Source: Prevotella sp.
GTDB taxonomy: Bacteria > Bacteroidota > Bacteroidia > Bacteroidales > Bacteroidaceae
Direction: 5' to 3'
Assembly (NCBI GenBank): GCA_017458125.1
Contig: JAFTGB010000024.1
Span: 1 to 49,029, forward strand
Length of the DNA stretch: 49,029 bases
Made by a program: the position numbers and the translations under genes. This document shows, one piece after another, positions 14,822 to 22,638 of this stretch. The first letter of the stretch is position 1. The number at the start of each line of letters is the position of its first letter. Under the pieces are notes generated by a model. It searched no databases. It was not told the origin of the DNA and saw nothing but the letters and a program-made list of their open reading frames with translations.

Positions 14822-15007
14822 ATGACTGAGATTCACAAACGATACAGGCTGACCTCCACGGAAGAGCCGACAGACGAGATGCTGCAGGCACTGATGGAGG
14901 ACGTGGCAGCAGAAGCTCGCAAGTCAATGGCTAACGCTGAGGCAGAGAAGAAACGGAGACTACAGGCCGTGGCTGATGAAATTTCTGCATGGAGGGCCGC
15001 GCAATGA
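14822..15007 (+). CDS. Antitoxin-like protein, paralogue of the zeta-associated antitoxin
   Basis: Sixty-one residues beginning MTEIHKRYRLTSTEEPTDEM and continuing with a Glu/Ala/Lys-rich helix (LMEDVAAEARKSMANAEAEK). The RLTSTEEPTDEMLQALM motif parallels KLTSMDEPTDEVLSQLM in the protein at 3335-3493. The start at 14822 is chosen over an in-frame TTG at 14810 because the ATG is at normal distance from the promoter. Its stop overlaps the ATG of a shortened toxin frame (ATGA). The gene is intact while its toxin is not, so it may act as an orphan antitoxin able to protect against related toxins (inference). Confidence 0.7.
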   Translation: MTEIHKRYRLTSTEEPTDEMLQALMEDVAAEARKSMANAEAEKKRRLQAVADEISAWRAAQ

Positions 15008-15168
15008 GCATCAGGAAGCCTACCCTATGCGTAGTGGCCATCTACGACAACTCCATTGACGGTCAGTTGCCTCGCCTGCTCTATCGCACCGTGGACGGGA
15101 CGGTTTTCAAGAAGTATACTGACGACATTCCCGAATGGGCGCAGACTATTTGCCAATGGAGCAGGTAG
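15004..15168 (+). pseudogene. C-terminal remnant of a zeta-type toxin
   Basis: The 54 codons give MSIRKPTLCVVAIYDNSIDG, then QLPRLLYRTVDGTVFKKYTD and DIPEWAQTICQWSR. The last 40 residues follow the end of the complete zeta-like toxin at 2727-3326 (YDNSVDDIEARLIFRMTDGK, LFKRYTEDIPIWAQ). The P-loop and the whole kinase core are absent. The reading frame is kept, and it remains overlapped with the antitoxin stop, which points to an in-frame internal deletion that removed the toxic domain while keeping translational coupling. Confidence 0.75.
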
Positions 15169-15204
15169 CAATTTATGCTTCTACTGAAATAGGAATCTTG
15201 TAAT

Positions 15205-15238
15205 AAAGCAGTGCCAGCCTCACGACTGGCACTGCTTT
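15205..15238 (+). terminator. Intrinsic-type hairpin
   Basis: AAAGCAGTGCCAG (15205-15217) pairs perfectly with CTGGCACTGCTTT (15226-15238), with an eight-base loop. It lies 37 bases after the toxin remnant and 29 before the convergent membrane gene, and could end both transcripts. Confidence 0.8.
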
Positions 15239-15266
15239 AACGAGAGAGCGTATTTTAGAAACTGTG

Positions 15267-15878
15267 TTATTCTGCAGATAGTTCGTCAATCTCGCGGATG
15301 GAACGGTTCACGCGGTGCATCTCCCAGAAATAGCCGCAGAAAACAATGAGAGTGCCGATGAAGAATCCTATGCCCACCCTGATGCCGATGGCTGCAACTC
15401 TTTCTGTCGGATTATCTGCGAAGACTCCTAACTGCCAGCATAAGGCGAGTGCCCAAAGAGTGATCAGTGGTAAGGATATGAGCATCTGCAGGCGCTCCCT
15501 CTTCTTAAACTCCAGCAGCCCGCGGCGAACGGCCAGCAAGTCGTTGCCTTCGGTGAAGAGCCGCTGTATTTGTCGATGGCAAATGATGTTATAGGCAAGT
15601 TCGATGATAACACCTAAGAGCAGGATGAGTGTAAGATACCAAGAAACGCCCATCTTGGAGAACGCCCAAAAGACGAGAGGCATGATGAGCAATACGACAA
15701 TATCTGCAATGACGCCTGTCTTAGTGAAGATGCTGATGCGGGCGTTCATCGAGCGGCGCATGAGTCGGTCGCTGATGATTTCCTGCTGGTCCAGTCGCTG
15801 CTTGAACAGGGCGAGTTGCTCGCGGAGTTCGTCTACTTCGTTCTGAGGAATGTTGTTATTGTTTGTCTGAGTTTCCAT
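15267..15878 (-). CDS. Membrane protein, likely anti-sigma partner
   Basis: The 203-residue protein has a helical, coiled-coil-like cytosolic N-terminus (NEVDELREQLALFKQRLDQQ), then four hydrophobic helices in two pairs (ADIVVLLIMPLVFWAFSKM and YLTLILLLGVIIELAYNII; ISLPLITLWALALCWQLGV and IGFFIGTLIVFCGYFWEMH). It lies downstream of an ECF sigma gene on the same strand. Position and topology suggest that it is the membrane regulator of that sigma factor. No zinc anti-sigma motif is visible. Confidence 0.65.
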   Translation of the reverse strand: METQTNNNNIPQNEVDELREQLALFKQRLDQQEIISDRLMRRSMNARISIFTKTGVIADIVVLLIMPLVFWAFSKMGVSWYLTLILLLGVIIELAYNIICHRQIQRLFTEGNDLLAVRRGLLEFKKRERLQMLISLPLITLWALALCWQLGVFADNPTERVAAIGIRVGIGFFIGTLIVFCGYFWEMHRVNRSIREIDELSAE

Positions 15879-15939
15879 AATCGTATGCTTTTTTAATATT
15901 AATAATAGGTGTAGTTCCGGAACCTACGTTTCTCGAGTT

Positions 15940-16437
15940 TTATTTCATTCTTTTCAGTTGTTCCCTGATGCGCACCAGGCGCACGCTGACGTTCTTGGCC
16001 GAGATGCCCACGATAGCACCAATCTCGTCGTAGCTCATGTTCTCCAGCCACAGCAGTACGATAGCGCGGTCGATGGGCGGCAACTGGTTGATACGCTGGC
16101 GCAGCATCTCCATCTGGCGCGAGTTCTGGTTGTCCTCCTCGTAGGGGTTGATGTCCATCGTCAGCGGGATGGTCTTGTGGCGGCGACGCTTACGGTCGAG
16201 GCTGACACAGACGTTCAGGCAGATGCGGTATATCCACGTCCGCACGTCGCTGCGATGCTCGAAGTTCGGCCAACTTCGCCACAGGTTAATGAGGCACTCC
16301 TGATAGAGGTCGGCCACCTCGTCCTGATCCTTGCTGAACATATAGCAGACGGTGTAGATGGTTGCCTTGTGCGTCCGCACCTGCTGCTCAAATTCTTGCT
16401 CGTTCTGGTTCATTGTCTCGATGTTTTTGTTCGACAT
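15940..16437 (-). CDS. ECF-type RNA polymerase sigma factor
   Basis: The protein has region 2 (FSKDQDEVADLYQECLINLW, DVRTWIYRICLNVCVSLDRK) and region 4 (INQLPPIDRAIVLLWLENMS, then YDEIGAIVGISAKNVSVRLV). The longer frame from a TTG at 16485 is rejected because it would run through the promoter box at 16455-16462. I use the ATG at 16437 (MSNKNIETMNQNEQ); the ATG at 16413 is the alternative. The first is favoured because a diverged copy of this 5' end at 9075-9147 keeps MSNKDIET through two synonymous changes. A membrane anti-sigma candidate follows after 61 bases. Confidence 0.9.
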   Translation of the reverse strand: MSNKNIETMNQNEQEFEQQVRTHKATIYTVCYMFSKDQDEVADLYQECLINLWRSWPNFEHRSDVRTWIYRICLNVCVSLDRKRRRHKTIPLTMDINPYEEDNQNSRQMEMLRQRINQLPPIDRAIVLLWLENMSYDEIGAIVGISAKNVSVRLVRIREQLKRMK

Positions 16438-16483
16438 TTGACCTTTAGTCGCTGCAAAGGTACGATTTGCTACACGAAAAAGC
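16411..16483 (-). repeat. ECF promoter/start region, second copy at 9075-9147
   Basis: This 73-base segment carries the TACCTTTG -7 box (16455-16462, minus strand) and the first codons of the sigma gene. Its near twin at 9075-9147 differs at six positions. Confidence 0.75.
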
Positions 16484-16637
16484 AAAAAAATTGTATTGTT
16501 CCCTTATAAGGGACTGGTCTTCGTTGCCGAGATTCAATCTGTTTGAGACGATGGCAGGTTATCGTTCAATAAGGTTTAAGTATTGAAAAATATACATAAA
16601 AGGGGTAGCAAAATAAATATGTCTCGCAGAAAAATTG

Positions 16638-16645
16638 TATATTTG
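16638..16645 (+). promoter_or_regulatory. -7 promoter element of the retropepsin-like gene
   Basis: TATATTTG followed by CGGC, 26 bases before the ATG at 16672. It is divergent from the ECF sigma promoter about 180 bases to the left. Confidence 0.65.
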
Positions 16646-16671
16646 CGGCTGTAATTCAAGACAGTGTTGGA

Positions 16672-17058
16672 ATGAACAAGAGAACTGTTATCACTGTGCT
16701 ATTCGCCCTCGTTGTGACGATGTTTGCCCAGGCACAAAACCTGATAAAGAGCGCAATGGCGCCTGTGAGTTTCTCGAAGAGCGATTTTGCTGACACCATC
16801 AAGATAAAGGTGATGGACGGAGCGGTTGTCATCCCTGTGGAGATAGCGGGGAAAACCAGGAATCTGCTGTTCGATAACGGCTCGCCGCTCGGACTATGGT
16901 TTGGACAGAAAGAGGACTGGATGAAACAGGTAACGGCGGACAGCCTGATCTTTGGAGACATCAACAATAAAAGTCGCCAGCAAGTCATCTACCAGTTCCC
17001 AACCCTCAAGATGGGGAGTCTCTGTATTGAGAACTATCCGATGACTGTAATAAGATGA
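16672..17058 (+). pseudogene. Truncated retropepsin-like aspartyl protease, probably inactive
   Basis: The 128-residue product has a signal peptide (KRTVITVLFALVVTMFAQAQ) and the N-terminal part of a secreted aspartyl protease domain: VVIPVEIAGKTRNLLFDNGS then PLGLWFG. In active retropepsin-like proteins the motif is D-T/S-G; here it is D-N-G. The frame ends after one lobe, whereas family members usually exceed 300 residues. The short length and changed active site suggest a truncated, inactive form. A TGA at 17056 ends it 49 bases before the next gene, which starts with its own signal peptide. Confidence 0.5.
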
Positions 17059-17107
17059 AACGGGCATCATCTGCCAAACTCGGTTTGAAAATATCAAAAT
17101 AGGAAAT

Positions 17108-18109
17108 ATGAAGAAAACCATTTTCACCATCCTTCTCGCTTTCATATCTATTGAGATGCTCGCCCAGCAAGTAATGTTGGCAGACAGCATAACCAAGAAT
17201 CCCGTTAGTTATGCTACTGTCTATGATGCTAATGGAGCTGTAATAGGACGCTCAGACATGGGAGGATATATCAGCCTTCAGAAAGGCTATGAATATCATA
17301 TTTCTCATATAGGCTATGAGCGCAAGAGCCTTGTTTACAATGAGGACAACATTATATTCCTGTCCCCATCATCTTACATCATATCAGAAGTCAATATTAC
17401 TGCAAAGAGAAAGAAATACTATCACTGTAAAGTGTATTTCAGGAGCATAGAGCATGTGGATTCATGCTTGAAGTATTATATGGACGGAATAAGGGAATTC
17501 TATATCGACACCAAAAGCAGAAAGGTGCATTGCGGTAATGTCGTAAGGAATTACTTTATGTCAAAGAGACAGGACATTGCACAGAAGAAACGAAGCATGA
17601 TGATTGGCGACAGATACATGGCTCTTCCGTTCCTTGACAAATATACTTTATATGAGGAGACCATGCGTGACAAAAAGAGAAATATCAAGGCGGGTGTTGT
17701 CTATGCGGATACTGTATCAATAGGTAGTTGCAAGATGCTTCCAGAGAAAAACGAGATGCTTTTCTCTATAGATGCCTTGTGGCCCAAGAACATGCTTGTG
17801 ACCAATCTATTCGGGTACACACAAGTATTATCGAAACACAACAAGACTGAACTTTATCGCAATGATAATGCCCCTTCTGTTTTCGACTTAAAATCATCCA
17901 ACAGTTACCGGCATCTGACACTGACCCATAAGAAAGAAAGTCTTGTACGAGACATTGATGTTGAAGATGTATTCTACGTGGTCGAATATGAATATACAGA
18001 TACGAGGAAATCATCTTCGTCAGAATTGTTGCAGGAAGATTATAAGAAGTATTCCGTGATGTTTCCAATCGCCGAAAGAATAAGGGAACAGTTGGTTCGG
18101 GAAGAATAG
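17108..18109 (+). CDS. Exported carboxypeptidase-regulatory-like domain protein
   Basis: The 333-residue protein has a signal peptide (KKTIFTILLAFISIEMLAQ) and then a small beta-sandwich of the CarboxypepD_reg-like type: VMLADSITKNPVSYATVYDA, GRSDMGGYISLQKG, YHISHIGYERKSL and a closing SEVNITAKRKK. In Bacteroidetes this domain begins many outer-membrane and surface proteins. The remaining 220 residues match nothing I recognise; there is no TonB plug or barrel. It may be a periplasmic or surface protein with an accessory catalytic-like domain. It is followed by a strong terminator. Confidence 0.7.
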   Translation: MKKTIFTILLAFISIEMLAQQVMLADSITKNPVSYATVYDANGAVIGRSDMGGYISLQKGYEYHISHIGYERKSLVYNEDNIIFLSPSSYIISEVNITAKRKKYYHCKVYFRSIEHVDSCLKYYMDGIREFYIDTKSRKVHCGNVVRNYFMSKRQDIAQKKRSMMIGDRYMALPFLDKYTLYEETMRDKKRNIKAGVVYADTVSIGSCKMLPEKNEMLFSIDALWPKNMLVTNLFGYTQVLSKHNKTELYRNDNAPSVFDLKSSNSYRHLTLTHKKESLVRDIDVEDVFYVVEYEYTDTRKSSSSELLQEDYKKYSVMFPIAERIREQLVREE

Positions 18110-18137
18110 AAATCCATAAAAAGATACTAATATTTTG

Positions 18138-18186
18138 GAACGTAATCCAAAAAATTACCATAAGATTTGGGATTACGTTCTTTTTT
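18138..18186 (+). terminator. Intrinsic terminator with T-tract
   Basis: GAACGTAATCC (18138-18148) pairs exactly with GGATTACGTTC (18170-18180), followed by TTTTTT. It ends the 17108-18109 transcript. The next promoter box begins three bases later. Confidence 0.85.
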
Positions 18187-18188
18187 AC

Positions 18189-18196
18189 TATCTTTG
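18189..18196 (+). promoter_or_regulatory. -7 promoter element of the 18334 gene
   Basis: TATCTTTG followed by CAAAA. It directly abuts the terminator T-tract, so the terminator stem overlaps the -33 region. The leader to the ATG at 18334 is about 130 bases. Confidence 0.6.
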
Positions 18197-18333
18197 CAAA
18201 AAATTGCGAGAACAGGCTGCACCCCGGCAAAGAACAGGCTCTCTGCACTCGGTTTACGCTGTCCTTGCAGCAGAAAACGATAAAGCGTATGAAATCAGTA
18301 AAGCGAGGGCTACAGATACGATTATGAGATGAC

Positions 18334-19149
18334 ATGAGAGTTCTGAGAGCATTATTCTTTTTCTTCATAGTCTGTGCATCACAAGCGAATGCACAAACGG
18401 AGCAGAACGGCAAGGGCATTATTGCGGGGGATGCTGCTGCCTTACCGACTATGGAATTTGACAATCATCTGATGACGGACTCGGCAAATCTCTTCATAGG
18501 CACTATGAGTCCGAAATATCAGTTGATGCCCACGGATAGGAAATTGCCAAATACAGGACGTATAGTACAATATGCGCCAATGGGGGCAAAGTCCTTTAAT
18601 CTATGGCGTAGAGGCGCGCTTGGCATCAATACTGCAACAGCGCAGATGCCTGGACTGATGGACTTTCAGGCGGGCTCACTCACACTTCATCAGGATTTCG
18701 GAAGGCTGCATCTTACAGCATCTGCGACAGCAAACAAGCATTGGATGCCCATGCAGAGCCAACTCATCACACAGTATGGCTTTGGCGGCACTGTAGGCTA
18801 TGATGTCAGCAGGGCTGTCTCACTCCATGCCTTCGGCTATTATTATGCAAGCAATCCCATTGTCGCACCTGCATTCAGCCCATTCATGAACACTACGGCT
18901 TATGGCGGCTATGCCGATATTCGCTTCAATGACCGTTTCGGTTCGAATATTGGTGTCCGCCGCTATGTAAATCCCATGTCTGGCCGCTGGACTACCGAAC
19001 CTATCGTTACGCCCTATTTCCGTATCGGCAAGAAGATGAAACTGGAACTGCCTATCGGCAATCTGCTGAAAGCCGCCATTTGGGGCGACCAGGATAACCC
19101 TCTCCGTTTCCAGCCGAGACCAATGACAACACCGCAGCAAAGAAAATAA
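18334..19149 (+). CDS. Exported protein, probable outer-membrane beta-structure
   Basis: The 271-residue product has a signal peptide (RALFFFFIVCASQANAQ) followed by repeated beta-hairpin-like stretches rich in Gly, Tyr and Phe: GSLTLHQDFGRLHLTASATA, TQYGFGGTVGYDVSRAVSLH, AFGYYYASNP, AYGGYADIRFNDRFGSNIG and PYFRIGKKMKLELPIG. I do not recognise a named family. The pattern fits a small outer-membrane barrel or surface protein. The C-terminus is Pro/Arg/Gln-rich. It stands alone, with no neighbour in a clear operon. Confidence 0.6.
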   Translation: MRVLRALFFFFIVCASQANAQTEQNGKGIIAGDAAALPTMEFDNHLMTDSANLFIGTMSPKYQLMPTDRKLPNTGRIVQYAPMGAKSFNLWRRGALGINTATAQMPGLMDFQAGSLTLHQDFGRLHLTASATANKHWMPMQSQLITQYGFGGTVGYDVSRAVSLHAFGYYYASNPIVAPAFSPFMNTTAYGGYADIRFNDRFGSNIGVRRYVNPMSGRWTTEPIVTPYFRIGKKMKLELPIGNLLKAAIWGDQDNPLRFQPRPMTTPQQRK

Positions 19150-19250
19150 CAGCATTAAGACGGAGTGATGAACTTAACAAAAAACGGGGCTTTTCAACTA
19201 ATAATTTATAAAAGGTAAGGGCGAAACGAACATTTTTTATCAAAAAGTAG

Positions 19251-19258
19251 TATATTTG
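19251..19258 (+). promoter_or_regulatory. -7 promoter element of the winged-helix gene
   Basis: TATATTTG followed by CAGTCG, 76 bases upstream of the ATG at 19335. Confidence 0.65.
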
Positions 19259-19334
19259 CAGTCGATAATCAATAGCAATAAACCAATGCATACGAAGGGT
19301 CAAAACCTTGTGTGCTTGAAACTGAAAGATAAGT

Positions 19335-20018
19335 ATGAAACAGCAATATGCAGTCGTGGTGCTCTTTGCACTGATAGTAGCATCAAGTCTGACGAGTCTT
19401 GACAGTTATCGCTCAACGAGCCAACGAGTGAGCGAGGATATGGACAGGGCACTGGCTATCACGATGCAGGAACAGCAGAGCGACGTCATCAGTCAGGACA
19501 CCATCCGTACCTTTAACAGCCACTTGCAAATAGCAGAACTGCGAGGCAAGGCTACGTTAGCCGTCGACACGCGCAGCAGGCAGTTCAAGGCGTACGCCCA
19601 CTGTTCGGAGGCTACCATCTTCAGCCTCTCCGACCAGCGTCCTGCGGCATTGTTGTGGGTGCTGACAGGATGCTGGGCGGTGTTCTTTTTCTTTAGTGAA
19701 AAGTTAAGAGTGAAGAGTGAAGAATTAAGTGGCTTTGGCGGCTTGACCTATTCAGAAACCGATGGCCGCTTCTATGCTGCCGACGGCAACGAGGTGCAAC
19801 TGACTCCCATGCAGCACCAGCTGATGGAGATGTTCTTCCATTCACCCTCCCACAGCTTGTCAAAGGCAGAGATTTGTGAGGCCCTGTGGCCCAAGAAGCC
19901 TGATGCTAACGATACGCTCTACACGCTGATCCGCAGGCTGAAACCCGTCGTAGAGCAGCATTCTAACCTCAAAATCGAGTCCGACCGCAGTAAGGCTTAT
20001 CGATTGACTATCAAATAA
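19335..20018 (+). CDS. Membrane-anchored winged-helix (Trans_reg_C) protein
   Basis: The 227-residue protein has a transmembrane helix at the N-terminus (YAVVVLFALIVASSLTSLDS), a periplasmic-type segment of about 75 residues, and a second helix (PAALLWVLTGCWAVFFFF). A cytosolic OmpR/PhoB-type winged helix follows: VQLTPMQHQLMEMFFHSPSH, SLSKAEICEALWPKKPDAND and TLYTLIRRLKPVVEQHSNL. Such membrane-bound regulators sense outside signals and bind DNA directly, as in the ToxR/CadC arrangement. Residues 121-131, right after the second helix, are encoded by a dispersed repeat (19695-19726). A relic of a related gene lies at 8423-8478. Confidence 0.8.
   Translation: MKQQYAVVVLFALIVASSLTSLDSYRSTSQRVSEDMDRALAITMQEQQSDVISQDTIRTFNSHLQIAELRGKATLAVDTRSRQFKAYAHCSEATIFSLSDQRPAALLWVLTGCWAVFFFFSEKLRVKSEELSGFGGLTYSETDGRFYAADGNEVQLTPMQHQLMEMFFHSPSHSLSKAEICEALWPKKPDANDTLYTLIRRLKPVVEQHSNLKIESDRSKAYRLTIK
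19695..19726 (+). repeat. Dispersed GTGAAGA-type repeat inside the winged-helix gene
   Basis: The run AGTGAAAAGTTAAGAGTGAA then GAGTGAAGAATT is almost the same as the left arm at 23708-23740 and related to copies at 29409-29435 and 36581-36620. It is read in frame as SEKLRVKSEEL, between the membrane helix and the DNA-binding domain. Confidence 0.7.
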
Positions 20019-20022
20019 AAGC

Positions 20023-20066
20023 ATGGAGACAGATACTTGTATAAGCCAAGTAACCTGTCTCCATGA
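20023..20066. terminator. Bidirectional hairpin between convergent genes
   Basis: CATGGAGACAG (20023-20033) pairs exactly with CTGTCTCCATG (20056-20066), with a 22-base loop that holds a second short stem (ACTTG with CAAGT). It lies between the winged-helix gene and the thioredoxin-like gene. Confidence 0.75.
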
Positions 20067-20072
20067 TTTGAG

Positions 20073-22037
20073 TTATTCCGCAATTTTTCGCAGCGTCTCT
20101 GACAGTTCCTCTATGGTCTGTGGAGAGGCAATGATGATACCGCGTTTGTCGATGACAACGGTTTCGGGCCAGGAACTGATGCCGTAGACTCCGGCTGCTT
20201 TGGTGGTCAGCTGGGGCCAGGGCAGTCGTTCTTCTTTTACGCGCTCTTTCCAGCGCTGGCCGTTATCCATGCCGTCCGTAGACAGGCTGACAATCTGTAG
20301 CCCTTTCGTTGCATGGTATTGGTCATAAAGCGTGCGCAACTGTGGCAGGATGTCATACTCACCACGATGCCAACTCTCCCAAAAGTGCAGCACCACGTAG
20401 CCCTGCCCGATGTATTCCTTCAGCTGGTGATACTCGCCTAAGGTGTCAGCCAGCAGGATGTCCGTATAGCGGGTGTCGGGACGACGTTTCTCCTGTCCGG
20501 CGGCATACTCACGCACAGGAGCCAAGTGCGGGTGGTTGGCATAGCGGTAGTCTGGACGCAGGAACGGCTTCAACTCGTCGTAAGTCAGTTCGGTATAGTT
20601 ACGGAAGAGCGCATAAGTGGCCAGCAGACTGTCCTTGCCAGAGAAGATGGCTTGACGGAAACGCTGGATTCTCTTTTGCGTGGTTTCGTCTAATTCTTTC
20701 TTATCCTTAAGGCTTAGCATCCACAGCCGTTCGGTCTCCGCCCTGTTTACAAAGTCGTTGCGACGAACCGATGCTTTAGAACCTTTCGCGGAGCGACGAG
20801 GCAGGTCAATGTTTACAGGCTGTCCGTCGACCCAGAAATAGGTGGTGTTCAGCTGGTCGGTAGTCAGATAGCAAACCTCATCCTTAGGCAACAGGCAGGT
20901 GAACGAGAAGCGTCCATCCCTGACGGGATATTTCCCCATGTCCTCATGAACCACAAGGCGCCTGAGCGTCACGCTGTCTGCGTCTTTTGGTGCCGTTCCG
21001 CTAATCTGGCATTCCACCAGTTGCAGGTCGGGCGATTGGTTGACGATGAGGGTGTTATAGCTGACGACCTTGCGTGCCTGTGCTACCGTAGCCGTTGATG
21101 ACTGAATCATTGCAGGTCGTTTCTGCTGTTTGTCCTCTTCCTGGTAATACGCGCTCTTCTTGTAGAGCGTATAGCAGGTATAGGCAAACATGTCTTTGTG
21201 CCGTTGTCCTTTGGCCTCGTCGACAAAGGGATTGATGATGCCTATCAGCGTATTATACTGTTCGTTGGTCAGCCTGTCAGGGTAGCCCTCGCACATCTTG
21301 TGCAGAATAACCACAGCCGCCGTCTTTCCACCTTCCGTCTCGCGCTGATAGATGTCGCAGGTGCTCCGCACCTTGGCTAACAGCTCTTCGTAGGTTTTCG
21401 GTGCCGTAGGCTCAGCGGCGTATTCTACCGTTCCGTTATAAGAGATGGGCGCAATGGGCTGTATAAACGGTGTGCCATCCTTTTTCTTGCACCACACTTC
21501 ATACACTTTGCCGTTCATCATCCAGTGGTTGCCAGCCTGCCGGTCAGGGATGATGCGCTGTTCCCAAACCAAGATGACGGCATAGGCATAGCCACGGGGG
21601 TCATCGAAGGCTATCAGGCGGACGCGTTGCCGCAGGTCGAACTTGACGTTGAAGCTGATGCCGCCATACTTGCTGCCATAGCTGATTTTCACGCCACGCA
21701 TCAACGGCAAGCCCTCCGAACCGTTATGGATATAGGTCTCCTTGGCATGAACCGTCTCCTGGCGCAGGGCCTGCTCCAAGGCTCGCAGGTGGTTGAACAA
21801 GAGCGTAGAGTCGGTGCTGTTCTCCACTGCGAACATCATGCTAAAATTGTATAAGGTGGTTTTACTACCCGTCACTTCGTCGCTGTTGATGACAACACCC
21901 TTGCTGACGTTGTACTCACCAGCGGCCACAAAAGCCTCTATCTTCTCATGAATGCGCCGGGCGGATTCACTCACCTGCGCCTGTCCTGTCAGCAGAATCA
22001 GCAGGCAGGCTGCTGTTGTCAATAGTCTATTCTTCAT
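20073..22037 (-). CDS. TlpA-like thioredoxin-fold protein without CxxC
   Basis: The 654-residue protein has a signal peptide (TTAACLLILLTGQAQ), a long N-terminal region of unknown fold, and a C-terminal thioredoxin domain (about 510-654): LADTLGEYHQLKEYIGQGYV, VLHFWESWHRGEYDILPQL, and the cis-Pro segment YGISSWPETVVIDKRG. In redox-active TlpA proteins the first motif is FWASWCxPC; here it reads FWESWHRGE, so both cysteines are gone and disulfide exchange is unlikely. It may be a binding or structural domain. It is downstream of a sigma/anti-sigma pair and overlaps the anti-sigma gene by 11 bases, so it is probably part of that operon. Confidence 0.75.
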   Translation of the reverse strand: MKNRLLTTAACLLILLTGQAQVSESARRIHEKIEAFVAAGEYNVSKGVVINSDEVTGSKTTLYNFSMMFAVENSTDSTLLFNHLRALEQALRQETVHAKETYIHNGSEGLPLMRGVKISYGSKYGGISFNVKFDLRQRVRLIAFDDPRGYAYAVILVWEQRIIPDRQAGNHWMMNGKVYEVWCKKKDGTPFIQPIAPISYNGTVEYAAEPTAPKTYEELLAKVRSTCDIYQRETEGGKTAAVVILHKMCEGYPDRLTNEQYNTLIGIINPFVDEAKGQRHKDMFAYTCYTLYKKSAYYQEEDKQQKRPAMIQSSTATVAQARKVVSYNTLIVNQSPDLQLVECQISGTAPKDADSVTLRRLVVHEDMGKYPVRDGRFSFTCLLPKDEVCYLTTDQLNTTYFWVDGQPVNIDLPRRSAKGSKASVRRNDFVNRAETERLWMLSLKDKKELDETTQKRIQRFRQAIFSGKDSLLATYALFRNYTELTYDELKPFLRPDYRYANHPHLAPVREYAAGQEKRRPDTRYTDILLADTLGEYHQLKEYIGQGYVVLHFWESWHRGEYDILPQLRTLYDQYHATKGLQIVSLSTDGMDNGQRWKERVKEERLPWPQLTTKAAGVYGISSWPETVVIDKRGIIIASPQTIEELSETLRKIAE

Positions 22038-22638
22038 TTTCTGTCGTGTTTACATTGTTAGTATTAATGGCCTCTATGGGACGGCCGTCCTTGTCGAGCT
22101 GGTGCAGCAGATAGTTGTTGACAATGCGCTGCAGTCGCTCGTCAGCACGTATCAGTTTCTGCATCCGTTCTATATAGAGACTTTCGTCCACTTGGGTCAG
22201 TTCGCGTTCTATCTTGGCGATATAGTAGTCGAGGCTGTCGATTTGTTTCTTTTCGCATACCTTTGCTGCCACCGACGGCTCTCGACTGATGTTAACCGGC
22301 GTTGCTGATATTTTTCCGCGCCGTGCGGAAACGTTTTCCGTACGGCGCGGAATTTGTTTCCGCGCCGTACGGAAAGTTTTGCTACTGGCTATTGTCTTGT
22401 CCTCCCTGACGTCTGACGTCATATTGAACACCAGGAACAGCAGGACACTGGCGGCAACGGCTATTGCCGACATGATGTAGAGTCTGGCTCTACGGGCAAT
22501 CCGTCTTCCCGGCTCGTCACTGGCGGGCAGTGCATCCATGTCGGGCAGGCTGTCCATGATGCGCTCTGTCAGATCGTCAGGATGGCTGACGGCAGGCTGT
22601 TGTTGCAGTTGGGTCAATATGTCGTCAATCTTCTTCAT
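22027..22638 (-). CDS. Membrane anti-sigma-factor-like protein
   Basis: The 203-residue protein has a cytosolic N-terminus (DDILTQLQQQPAVSHPDDLT, RIMDSLPDMD), one transmembrane helix (LYIMSAIAVAASVLLFLVF), and a periplasmic region. The gene overlaps the upstream ECF sigma gene by 14 bases, the usual sign of an anti-sigma factor. Just after the helix, residues of about 88-108 (FRTARKQIPRRTENVSARRG) are encoded by a triple copy of a 17-base palindromic repeat. The last part is helical and charged (YIAKIERELTQVDESLYIER). No zinc motif is seen. Confidence 0.75.
   Translation of the reverse strand: MKKIDDILTQLQQQPAVSHPDDLTERIMDSLPDMDALPASDEPGRRIARRARLYIMSAIAVAASVLLFLVFNMTSDVREDKTIASSKTFRTARKQIPRRTENVSARRGKISATPVNISREPSVAAKVCEKKQIDSLDYYIAKIERELTQVDESLYIERMQKLIRADERLQRIVNNYLLHQLDKDGRPIEAINTNNVNTTENEE
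22314..22374 (-). repeat. Three alternating copies of a 17-base GC-rich repeat within the anti-sigma gene
   Basis: TTCCGCGCCGTGCGGAA (22314-22330), TTCCGTACGGCGCGGAA (22336-22352) and TTCCGCGCCGTACGGAA (22358-22374). The second is the exact reverse complement of the third, and the first differs from the third by one base. They are separated by five bases each, and the whole block is read through in frame. Confidence 0.85.

Noticed and set aside
18135-18332. 65-codon plus-strand frame
   Set aside because: It starts at a TTG within a terminator hairpin and covers a promoter; no protein features.
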